NCBI GenBank assembly: GCA_963169595.1
Contig: CAUJFM010000169.1
Coordinates: forward strand, 1 to 11,657
Reading direction: 5' to 3'
Origin: Bacteroidota bacterium
GTDB taxonomy: Bacteria; Bacteroidota; Bacteroidia; Flavobacteriales_F; PHOS-HE28
DNA length: 11,657 nucleotides
Shown: piece after piece, positions 5,853-11,657 of the stretch
Layout of the letters: every line of letters begins with the position of its first letter
Position numbering within the stretch: the stretch's first letter is position 1
Position numbers and translations under genes: made by a program
Notes under the pieces: generated by a model
Told to the model about the DNA's origin: nothing
Database searches by the model: none
What the model saw: the letters and a program-made list of their open reading frames with translations, nothing else

Positions 5853-7208
5853 CCGCGCGCCGGCCGGCGTCATCCCGGCCACCTCCTCCAGGCTCACCTG
5901 GTAGATGTCGTCATCGCCGGCGCCGCCGGGACGGATGGAGCTGAAGTACCCCGTGCGGCCATCGGGGGCCAGCACGAAATAGAGGTCATCATCGGGCGAG
6001 TTGATGGGCCATCCGAGGTTCTCCGGCTTGGTCCAGCGGCCATCCACGAAGCGCGTGCGGAAGATGTCGAAGCCGCCCATGGAGGTGTGACCGCGGCTGC
6101 TGAAATACAGCGTCTGCCCGTCGGGGTGCAGGAAGACACCCTCCTCATCGTGGATGGAGTTCACATCAGGTCCCAGGTTCTCGGCAGGGCCCCACATGGA
6201 CGCGTTGGCATCCCACGGGCTGCGGTAGATGTCCTGTCCGCCCACGCTGTCGTCGGGTCGATCGCTGACGAAATAGAGCCACTGCCTGTCCGCGCTGATC
6301 CATGCGCTGGTCTCGTGGGCCGGGGAGTTCACCACCGGGCCGAAGGCCTTGGGTTCGCTCCATTGCCCCCCTTGCTGGCTGCATTCGTACAGATCTCCGG
6401 TCCCCTTCAGGTCGCGGTAGAGGATCAATGTGCCGTCACTGGTGTGCAGGCCCACACTGGCATCGTTGCCCGGGGTTTTGATGGGCGCAGGGGCAGGTGC
6501 CGCCTCGCTCCAGCCGCCATCACCCGAACGGCTGATGTAGACCTCTTCGTAGTAATCGCCGGTGGCCTTGTTCACCTTGGCATCGGCCGCCGGTTTGCGG
6601 CGGGTGGTGAAGATGAGCGTGCCCCCATCGGCGGTGACCAGCGCACCATAATCCGATGCGTCGGAATTGATCTGCGGCCCCAGGTTCTTCAGCTCGGCCC
6701 CCACCGGCGACGCCATCAGCGTGCGGCCGTTCCGGCATTCGGCCAGGTGCTTGTCCGCCATGTTGTAGCGCGGATCGGGATCGGGCATGCCATTGACCAC
6801 GGTGCGCTTGTGCCGCTCGTAACAGGCGATCGCTTCATCCCACTGTGCGTTCAGCTGGTGCGCGTACCCCGTGAGGAAGTGGATGCGGGGCATGTCGGGA
6901 GCGAGCTCCTGAGCCTGTTGGAAAAAGGCCAGGGCCTTGTGGCGGTAGGGACCGTTCAGCTGGCACAGGCCCATCTTCATCTGGAGCTCGGCATTCCCGG
7001 GATCCAGTTTCAGGGCCTCCTCATAGAGCGTCTCGGCATGCACGAACTGGACCGCACCCGCCTGGGCGGAACGGTCGGCCTGCTTGATGAGCTCGGCCAC
7101 CTGCTTGCGGACGGCCGGGTCGCCGGCGCCTGGTGCCTGGCCCATGACGTGGTGGCCGGACAGCACCAACAGTGCGGCGATCGGCAGGTTCCAGAGCGAT
7201 GCGTACAT
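5850..7208 (-). CDS. Exported TPR and PD40 (WD40-like) beta-propeller protein
   Basis: The product has 452 residues. Residues 1-24 look like a Sec signal peptide (hydrophobic NLPIAALLVLSG, then HHVMGQ). Residues about 35-160 are helical tetratricopeptide-like repeats, with LYEEALKLDPGNAELQMKMG (61-80) the clearest and KALAFFQQAQELAPD next. Residues about 173-440 hold about five PD40 blades, each with a D-G-x-x-L-x-F core (ADGGTLIFTTRR, SDGTLILYRD, ADRQWLYFVSDR, PDGQTLYFSSRG, PDGRTGYFSSIR) and NLGxxINS-type linkers. This matches the N-terminal half of Bacteroidota periplasmic OmpA-family proteins such as the T9SS component PorE, but it stops right after the propeller and lacks the regulatory-like and OmpA peptidoglycan-binding domains. 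I chose ATG 7208; the extension to the ATG at 7238 uses TTA and ATA codons that are rare here and looks untranslated. A role in a periplasmic scaffold is inference. Confidence 0.87.
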   Translation of the reverse strand: MYASLWNLPIAALLVLSGHHVMGQAPGAGDPAVRKQVAELIKQADRSAQAGAVQFVHAETLYEEALKLDPGNAELQMKMGLCQLNGPYRHKALAFFQQAQELAPDMPRIHFLTGYAHQLNAQWDEAIACYERHKRTVVNGMPDPDPRYNMADKHLAECRNGRTLMASPVGAELKNLGPQINSDASDYGALVTADGGTLIFTTRRKPAADAKVNKATGDYYEEVYISRSGDGGWSEAAPAPAPIKTPGNDASVGLHTSDGTLILYRDLKGTGDLYECSQQGGQWSEPKAFGPVVNSPAHETSAWISADRQWLYFVSDRPDDSVGGQDIYRSPWDANASMWGPAENLGPDVNSIHDEEGVFLHPDGQTLYFSSRGHTSMGGFDIFRTRFVDGRWTKPENLGWPINSPDDDLYFVLAPDGRTGYFSSIRPGGAGDDDIYQVSLEEVAGMTPAGAR

Positions 7209-7279
7209 GCGTATGCCAGTTAAAACGGCGGTGTTCATACGGGATCGGGCGGACAAGGTTCGAGGGGGCCATGCCGGGG

Positions 7280-7287
7280 TAGCTTTG
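7280..7287 (+). promoter_or_regulatory. -7 promoter element of the M42 peptidase operon
   Basis: TAGCTTTG is a perfect match to TAnnTTTG, 51 bases before the ATG at 7339. A TTC at 7259-7261 with an 18-base spacer is a poor stand-in for the -33 TTG. It lies in the 130-base divergent gap shared with the PD40 gene (start 7208), for which I found no convincing -7 box on the minus strand. Confidence 0.6.
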
Positions 7288-7338
7288 CTCCCGCTTGCGT
7301 TCCGGCGAGGACCAAGGGCAACGACCACACGAACCACC

Positions 7339-8442
7339 ATGGCCAAAAAGACCACCGTACCCAAAAGCATCCTGGACCAGAAGTCGCTCGATTTCCTGGA
7401 GCGTTACCTGAACAACCCCTCGCCCACCGGGTTCGAGAGCGCCGGCCAGAAGCTCTGGCTCGACTACGTGCGCCCCTACGTGGATGACCACATCGTGGAC
7501 CCCTACGGCACGGTGGTGGGCGTGATCAACCCCGACGCCAAGTACAAGGTGGTGATCGAGGCGCACGCCGACGAGATCAGCTGGTTCGTGCACTACATCA
7601 CCAAGGAGGGCTTCATCTACGTGCGCCGCAACGGGGGCAGCGACCACATGATCGCGCCCAGCATGCGGGTGAACATCCACACGGAGAAGGGCATCGTGAA
7701 GGCGGTGTTCGGCTGGCCGGCGATCCACGTGCGCAACGGGAAGACCGAGATCGTGCCCTCCACGGACAACATCTTCCTGGACTGCGGCTGCAGCAGCAAG
7801 GAGGAGGTGGAGAAGCTGGGCGTGCACGTGGGCTGCGTGGTCACCTTCGTGGATGAGTTCATGGTGCTGAACGGACGGCACTTCACCGGCCGGGCGTTGG
7901 ACAACCGGGTGGGTGGCTTCATGATCGCCCAGGTGGCGCGCATGCTGAAGGAAAGCCGCACCAAACTGCCCTTCGGCCTCTACATCACCAACAGCGTGCA
8001 GGAGGAAGTGGGCCTGCGCGGCGCCGAGATGATCGTGGAGCGCATCAAGCCCGACCTGGCCATCGTGACGGACGTGACGCACGACACGCAGACCCCGATG
8101 ATGAACAAGGTGCAGAGCGGCGACATCGCCTGCGGACTGGGTCCCGTGCTGAGCTACGCGCCCGCCGTGCACAACAACGTGCTGAAGCACATCGTGACCG
8201 TGGCCCAGAAGGAGAAGATCCCCTTCCAGCGCCTGGCCGCCAGCCGCGCCACGGGCACCGACACCGATGCCTTCGCCTACGGCGCCGCCGGCGTGCCCAG
8301 TGCCCTCATCAGCCTGCCGCTGCGCTACATGCACACCACGGTGGAGACCGTGCACCGGCAGGACGTGGAGAACGTGATCCGGCTGATCCTGGCCTCGGTG
8401 AAGGCGCTGAAGCCGGGCGCCGACATGCGCTACTTCAAGTAA
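7339..8442 (+). CDS. M42 family metallo-aminopeptidase (TET/FrvX-like)
   Basis: The product has 367 residues, has no signal peptide and is cytosolic. M42 enzymes form dodecameric tetrahedral particles that trim N-terminal residues from peptides left by larger proteases. All expected dinuclear metal-site and catalytic residues are visible: His76 in EAHADEI, bridging Asp188 in GRALDNRVGG, catalytic Glu222 and ligand Glu223 in VQEEVGLRGA, Asp245 in IVTDVTHD and His332 in PLRYMHTTVETVH. The usual AHxDEIG motif reads AHADEIS here. The inserted dimerisation domain spans roughly 85-175. I chose ATG 7339 (MAKKTTVPKS) because the frame upstream reads antisense through the divergent gene and the promoter gap. 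The next gene starts 1 base after the stop, so this is the first gene of a three-gene operon. Residue specificity cannot be told from sequence. Confidence 0.95.
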   Translation: MAKKTTVPKSILDQKSLDFLERYLNNPSPTGFESAGQKLWLDYVRPYVDDHIVDPYGTVVGVINPDAKYKVVIEAHADEISWFVHYITKEGFIYVRRNGGSDHMIAPSMRVNIHTEKGIVKAVFGWPAIHVRNGKTEIVPSTDNIFLDCGCSSKEEVEKLGVHVGCVVTFVDEFMVLNGRHFTGRALDNRVGGFMIAQVARMLKESRTKLPFGLYITNSVQEEVGLRGAEMIVERIKPDLAIVTDVTHDTQTPMMNKVQSGDIACGLGPVLSYAPAVHNNVLKHIVTVAQKEKIPFQRLAASRATGTDTDAFAYGAAGVPSALISLPLRYMHTTVETVHRQDVENVIRLILASVKALKPGADMRYFK

Positions 8443-8443
8443 G

Positions 8444-9115
8444 GTGAAGGTCGAACTGCCGGACAACGCGCGGGAGGCCTTCCAGTTCGCGGCCCTGGCC
8501 GTGGGCATTGTCGCGGCCCTCCGGCTGGGCTATCACGGCATCGACCACCTGCTGCTGCCTGCGGCCGACGATGCGCTCGGCCAGGCCCTGGTGCCCTACC
8601 GCGCCGGCTACCTGGTGAACGACCGCACGTTGGTGGTGGATGCACCTCCCCTGCTGGAACGGTTGGGCGTGGCCGTGTTGCTGAGCATGGCGCTGGCCGT
8701 GGTCGCCTCGGTCGCAGGTGCTTTGGCCGCCCGCCCTTTGGGCAAGGACACCACCCGCTGGGCCGTCAGGGCCGCCCGTGCAGCCTTGGTGCTCGCGCTC
8801 CCGTTCATGTTGTTCAGCGCATTGGCCGTGCCCGCGCAATGCGTCCGGTCCGGTGAGCGTGGGCTGGACCTGATCGATCGTCCGTGGTCGGGGGCCACCA
8901 TCATCGCCCGTTCGGACCTGTGGCGCTGGGAGCAGCTCGCCGGCTTCGAGGTGGTCGACACGTGGCCCGAAGGTGATGGTGGCGGCCTGATGATGCTCAC
9001 GGCCGACGGGACCCGTGTACCGCTCTGGCATCACCCGCTCGCCAGCACTGACGACCTCGCACACCTGGCCACGCTGCTGGAACAGGAAAGGCAGGTCCGC
9101 CAACCGAAGCAGTGA
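8444..9115 (+). CDS. Three-helix membrane protein of unknown function
   Basis: The product has 223 residues. Hydrophobic segments lie at about 13-30, 74-96 and 111-131, then a soluble C-terminal part of about 90 residues. The loop between helices 1 and 2 (31-73) is polar and probably faces the periplasm or cytoplasm as one domain; topology is not clear. The C-terminal part (ATIIARSDLWRWEQLAGFEV, then GGLMMLTADGTRVPL and a closing helix TDDLAHLATLLEQER) has the strand-strand-helix look of a PH-like domain seen in some small bacterial membrane proteins; this is inference from pattern only. The GTG start at 8444 lies 1 base after the M42 stop, which implies translational coupling; no good ATG exists near. 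Its end overlaps the alternative GTG start of the next gene. I do not recognise a named family. Confidence 0.82.
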   Translation: MKVELPDNAREAFQFAALAVGIVAALRLGYHGIDHLLLPAADDALGQALVPYRAGYLVNDRTLVVDAPPLLERLGVAVLLSMALAVVASVAGALAARPLGKDTTRWAVRAARAALVLALPFMLFSALAVPAQCVRSGERGLDLIDRPWSGATIIARSDLWRWEQLAGFEVVDTWPEGDGGGLMMLTADGTRVPLWHHPLASTDDLAHLATLLEQERQVRQPKQ

Positions 9116-9117
9116 CC

Positions 9118-9552
9118 ATGAAGGTGATGTCCGTCAACGCCGAAGGGACCCATCCCCTGCGCCTGCTGGTGCTGCGGCCCGGCGGTACCCTGGCCGACTG
9201 CCAATGGCCCATTGATACAGTGCCCGATGCCTTCCACCTGGCCGTGGTCGATGGCGATGAGCGTATCTGTGTGGCCTCGTTCCAACCCGCCGCGCATCCC
9301 ACGCTGCGGGCTGAAGCTCCCTGGCAACTGCGCGGCATGGCCACCCATCCGGCACACCGCGGCCGGGGTGCTGGCCGTCTGCTGGTGGAGCATGCACTGC
9401 ACCTGCTGCGCGAACGCGGTGCCGACCTGCTGTGGTGCAATGCCCGCCTGGTCGCCGTCCCGTTCTATGCGCGGCTGGGCTTCCAGGTGCAGGGGCCGGA
9501 GTTCGACATCCCCGGGATCGGACCGCATCATGTGATGGGCCGCCCGGTGTGA
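9118..9552 (+). CDS. GNAT family N-acetyltransferase
   Basis: The product has 144 residues and is cytosolic. The acetyl-CoA-binding motif A is QLRGMATHPAHRGRGAGRLL (70-89), with the pyrophosphate-binding RGRGAG at 81-86. Motif B is ARLVAVPFYARLGFQVQG (109-126), with Tyr117 in the position of the usual general acid. The family moves the acetyl group of acetyl-CoA to an amine of a small molecule or protein; the acceptor is unknown. The closing GIGPHHVMGRPV resembles the end of small ElaA/YitI-like members. I chose ATG 9118; a GTG at 9112 in the same frame overlaps the TGA of the previous gene (GTGA) and would add two residues. It is the third gene of the M42 operon; the next gene has its own -7 box. 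Confidence 0.92.
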   Translation: MKVMSVNAEGTHPLRLLVLRPGGTLADCQWPIDTVPDAFHLAVVDGDERICVASFQPAAHPTLRAEAPWQLRGMATHPAHRGRGAGRLLVEHALHLLRERGADLLWCNARLVAVPFYARLGFQVQGPEFDIPGIGPHHVMGRPV

Positions 9553-9563
9553 GGGGCAACGGA

Positions 9564-9571
9564 TAGCTTCG
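9564..9571 (+). promoter_or_regulatory. -7 promoter element right before the GT-C glycosyltransferase
   Basis: TAGCTTCG matches TAnnTTTG except for one C and ends only 4 bases before the ATG at 9576. With transcription starting a few bases after the box, the mRNA would begin at or next to the start codon. No TTG lies at the -33 spacing. Confidence 0.5.
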
Positions 9572-9575
9572 TGCC

Positions 9576-10979
9576 ATGCCGCTACCTCGCACCGACCGGC
9601 TGCTGCTCTTCGGGTTGTTGGCTGTCAACCTGGTCCTGAAGCTGTCCTGGCTGGGTGTGAACGAGCTGGCGCACGACGAGCCCTTCACCGTGTTCTGGTC
9701 GCAGCGCCCCTGGGGGGAACTGTGGGCGATGTTCCGCACGGAGAACAACCCGCCGCTGTACTTCCTGCTGATCAAGGCCTGGAGCGCGGTGGTGCCCTTC
9801 GAGGCCGCCTGGCTGCGCGTGCCTTCGGCGGTGTTCAGTGCCCTTGCGGTATGGCCGCTGTTCCTGCTGGCCCGGCATTTCGGTGACCGGGGTGCGGCCC
9901 TCCTGGCGGGTCTCCTCTTCACCTGCAGCAACTACCACTACGGGTTCGCCCATGAGGTGCGGGCCTATCCGCTCTTCACCCTGCTCACCACCACCGGCCT
10001 CTGGCTGTTGGTGCGGGCCACACAACGGCCCGGGCAGGAGATGAAGGGCATGCTCCACCTCTCCATGCTGAACGTGGTGCTGGTGTACACGCACTTCTTC
10101 GGCTGGTTGGTGGTGGGCCTGCAAGGCCTCCTGGTGTTCGCCATCCCTGCGATGCGCCCCCTGCGCCGGGGCTTCCTGTTCGGTGCGGCGATGACGGCGA
10201 TCTGGTTCCTGCCCTATGGGATCATCTTCCTGGAGCGGATGTCGCAGAGCGTGGGACAGGGCACCTGGCTTGCCCCGCCTGTCCCCGAGGAGCTCTACAA
10301 CATGCTGTGGCGTTGGAGCAATGCGCCGGTGCTCACCGTGGTCTTCCTGGCCCTCATCGCGGTGGCCGTTGGGAAGGACCGCCTACGATCGACCGGCCTT
10401 CGCTTCGCCCTGATCTGGGCCTTCGTGCCGTTGCTGGGCATGTTCGCGGTGAGCTTCGCGGTGCCCATGTTCCTGGACCGCTACCTGGTGTACGCCGCCC
10501 CCGGCTTCGCCTTGTTGGTGGGACTGTCCGTGATGGTGCTGTTCCGGAACGAGCGCCTCCGGGCCGGTGTGATCGGCGCGCTGGGCCTGGGCCTGGTCGC
10601 GACCTTCACCCCGTGGAAGGACACCGGCCTTCACCCGAGCAAGGTGGTGCAGGTGGAGCAGGAATGGTGCGGGGATGACTGCTCCGTGCAGGTGCTGCCC
10701 CGCTGGTATTGGCTCACCCACCTCGCGGCCAAGGACATCAACTCCCTGCGCCGGCCGACGGACCAGCATTTGGCCTACTTCGCCGGGACCGTTCGGAGCA
10801 AGGACGCCTTGGTCCCATTGGCGCCGACGGATACCCTGCCCGTTGCCCTTGTCATCGACGCCGGCGCCCACCTGGTGGACCCTGACCGCCGCTGGTACCA
10901 GGACCTGCGCGCGATCTACCCCCACGTGGACTCCGTGGAAGCCGACCGGAAGGTTTGGTTGTACAGCTTCCGCCGCTGA
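9576..10979 (+). CDS. Integral-membrane GT-C glycosyltransferase, family 39 / ArnT-PMT type
   Basis: The product has 467 residues. About ten hydrophobic segments lie between residues 8 and 345, then a soluble tail of about 115 residues. GT-C marks are visible: the acidic pair Asp34-Glu35 in AHDEPF at the end of the first helix (the catalytic-base position in this superfamily), ENNPPLYFLL at 56-65, HEVRAYPL at 126-133 and DRYLVYAAPGFALL at 301-314. Such enzymes take a sugar from a polyprenyl-phosphate donor and transfer it on the periplasmic side to lipid, glycan or protein. The acceptor is unknown; the soluble tail may help select it. The gene starts 23 bases after the GNAT stop, with a -7-like box inside that gap. 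No polyprenyl-phosphate sugar synthase lies next to it in the window. Confidence 0.9.
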   Translation: MPLPRTDRLLLFGLLAVNLVLKLSWLGVNELAHDEPFTVFWSQRPWGELWAMFRTENNPPLYFLLIKAWSAVVPFEAAWLRVPSAVFSALAVWPLFLLARHFGDRGAALLAGLLFTCSNYHYGFAHEVRAYPLFTLLTTTGLWLLVRATQRPGQEMKGMLHLSMLNVVLVYTHFFGWLVVGLQGLLVFAIPAMRPLRRGFLFGAAMTAIWFLPYGIIFLERMSQSVGQGTWLAPPVPEELYNMLWRWSNAPVLTVVFLALIAVAVGKDRLRSTGLRFALIWAFVPLLGMFAVSFAVPMFLDRYLVYAAPGFALLVGLSVMVLFRNERLRAGVIGALGLGLVATFTPWKDTGLHPSKVVQVEQEWCGDDCSVQVLPRWYWLTHLAAKDINSLRRPTDQHLAYFAGTVRSKDALVPLAPTDTLPVALVIDAGAHLVDPDRRWYQDLRAIYPHVDSVEADRKVWLYSFRR

Positions 10980-11049
10980 GCAGGCCCAACAGTCCATCCC
11001 TTCCCTGAACCGCCCATGGAGTTTCACGGGCCATTTGCGCAACGCTTTC

Positions 11050-11057
11050 CAATTTTG
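11050..11057 (+). promoter_or_regulatory. -7 promoter element of the S9 peptidase gene
   Basis: CAATTTTG matches TAnnTTTG except at the first base and ends 20 bases before ATG 11078. The local run is clearly more AT-rich than its surroundings. It lies in the 98-base gap after the glycosyltransferase, in which I see no hairpin terminator. Confidence 0.5.
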
Positions 11058-11077
11058 GTCACACTTTCAACCGATCC

Positions 11078-11657
11078 ATGAACACCACCCGTTCCCTGTT
11101 CCGCGGCCGGACGCTTGTCCTCCCCGTGGCCGTAGGCATGGCCCTGCTCACCGCCTGCGGTGATGGCAAACAAGAGGCCGCCACGAAGACCGAGGCACCG
11201 CCCCCGGTCATCGACATGAAGGACTTCTTCAAGAACCCCGAGAAGGCAGGCTTCCGCATCAGCCCGGACGGCCAGTACTTCAGCTACCGGGCGCCATGGA
11301 AGAACCGCATGAACCTCTTCGTGCAGAAGATCGGCGACAGCACCGCCACGCAGGTCACGCAGGATACCGTGCGCGACATCGGCGGCTACTTCTGGAAGGG
11401 CGACCGCATCGTGTACAGCAGGGACATCAATGGCGACGAGAACTTCATCGTGTTCAGCGCCAGCATCGACGGGAAGGACGCCAAGGCCCTGACCCCCGAG
11501 AAGGGCGTGCGCGCCGGCACCCTGGATGACCTCCACGGCGTGGCGGGCATGGAGCAGCACATCATCATCCAGATGAACCAGCGCAACCCGCAGGTCTTCG
11601 ACCCCTACCTGTGCAACGTGGCCACGGGTGAGCTGAAGCCGCTCTACGACAACAGCA
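11078..11657 (+). CDS. S9 (prolyl oligopeptidase) family peptidase, lipoprotein, N-terminal part (cut by window end)
   Basis: The frame is open from ATG 11078 to the window end (193 complete codons). Residues 1-26 form a lipoprotein signal, with lipobox LLTAC at 23-27 and Cys27 as the lipidated residue, followed by a flexible Lys/Glu/Pro linker. From about residue 47 the sequence reads MKDFFKNPEKAGFRISPDG and then propeller strands (QYFSYRAPWKNRMNLFVQKI, GDRIVYSRDINGDENF), as in the N-terminal beta-propeller of Bacteroidota S9 peptidases. Those enzymes use a Ser-Asp-His triad in a C-terminal alpha/beta hydrolase domain to cleave short peptides; that domain lies outside the window, so activity is not shown here. 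It is likely anchored to the outer membrane or faces the periplasm. A methionine at residue 21 is inside the signal, so ATG 11078 is the sensible start. Confidence 0.85.
   Translation, partial: MNTTRSLFRGRTLVLPVAVGMALLTACGDGKQEAATKTEAPPPVIDMKDFFKNPEKAGFRISPDGQYFSYRAPWKNRMNLFVQKIGDSTATQVTQDTVRDIGGYFWKGDRIVYSRDINGDENFIVFSASIDGKDAKALTPEKGVRAGTLDDLHGVAGMEQHIIIQMNQRNPQVFDPYLCNVATGELKPLYDNS

Noticed and set aside
5802..7223. A 473-codon plus-strand frame antisense to the PD40 gene
   Set aside because: The opposite strand has a signal peptide, TPRs and regular propeller repeats; the plus-strand product has no recognisable feature and the same biased composition.
7209..7370. Longer starts for the PD40 protein at 7238 or 7370
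   Set aside because: The extension to 7238 contains TTA and ATA codons unlike the rest of the gene. The extension to 7370 runs into the opposing M42 gene and its promoter.
7021..8508. A 495-codon minus-strand frame antisense to the M42 peptidase
   Set aside because: The plus strand encodes a complete M42 active site; the antisense product is His/Val-rich and crosses the divergent promoter gap.

Overview
The window looks like ordinary chromosome from a GC-rich member of the Bacteroidota, probably the order Flavobacteriales. Three things point there. The protein at 1504-3165 ends in a type A sorting domain of the type IX secretion system. No clear Shine-Dalgarno sequences precede the genes. 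Several genes are instead preceded by copies of the Bacteroidota -7 promoter element (TAnnTTTG). No phage, insertion sequence, CRISPR array, tRNA or rRNA was seen. Coding density is very high, and no gene-free stretch exceeds about 130 bases.

Layout, left to right. 1-1458 (+) is the C-terminal part of a TonB-dependent outer-membrane receptor whose N-terminus lies outside the window. 1504-3165 (+) is a secreted alpha/beta-hydrolase-fold protein with a T9SS sorting tail; its nucleophile elbow lacks the serine. A strong intrinsic terminator (3190-3220) follows. 3247-4056 (+) is murQ, the MurNAc-6-phosphate etherase of cell-wall recycling, and 4100-4675 (+) is a cytosolic protein of unknown function.

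A minus-strand block follows. Read in its own direction it runs 7208-5850 (exported TPR plus PD40 beta-propeller protein), then 5817-5125 (mnmD, tRNA wobble-uridine methyltransferase), then 5115-4648 (NUDIX hydrolase). The NUDIX gene converges on 4100-4675 and overlaps it tail to tail by 28 bases.

From the divergent promoter region at 7209-7338, a plus-strand run begins: an M42 metallo-aminopeptidase (7339-8442), a three-helix membrane protein of unknown function (8444-9115) and a GNAT acetyltransferase (9118-9552), packed as one operon. Next comes a GT-C/PMT-type glycosyltransferase (9576-10979) with its own -7 box almost touching the start codon. The last gene (11078 to the end) is the start of a lipoprotein S9-family peptidase cut by the window edge.

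The genes do not form one recognisable new system; they are a mix of envelope, cell-wall recycling, tRNA modification and peptidase functions. The points most worth a second look are the apparently inactivated hydrolase fold on a T9SS-secreted protein, the -7 boxes so close to start codons that the mRNAs may be leaderless, and a -7 box that contains the upstream gene's stop codon.
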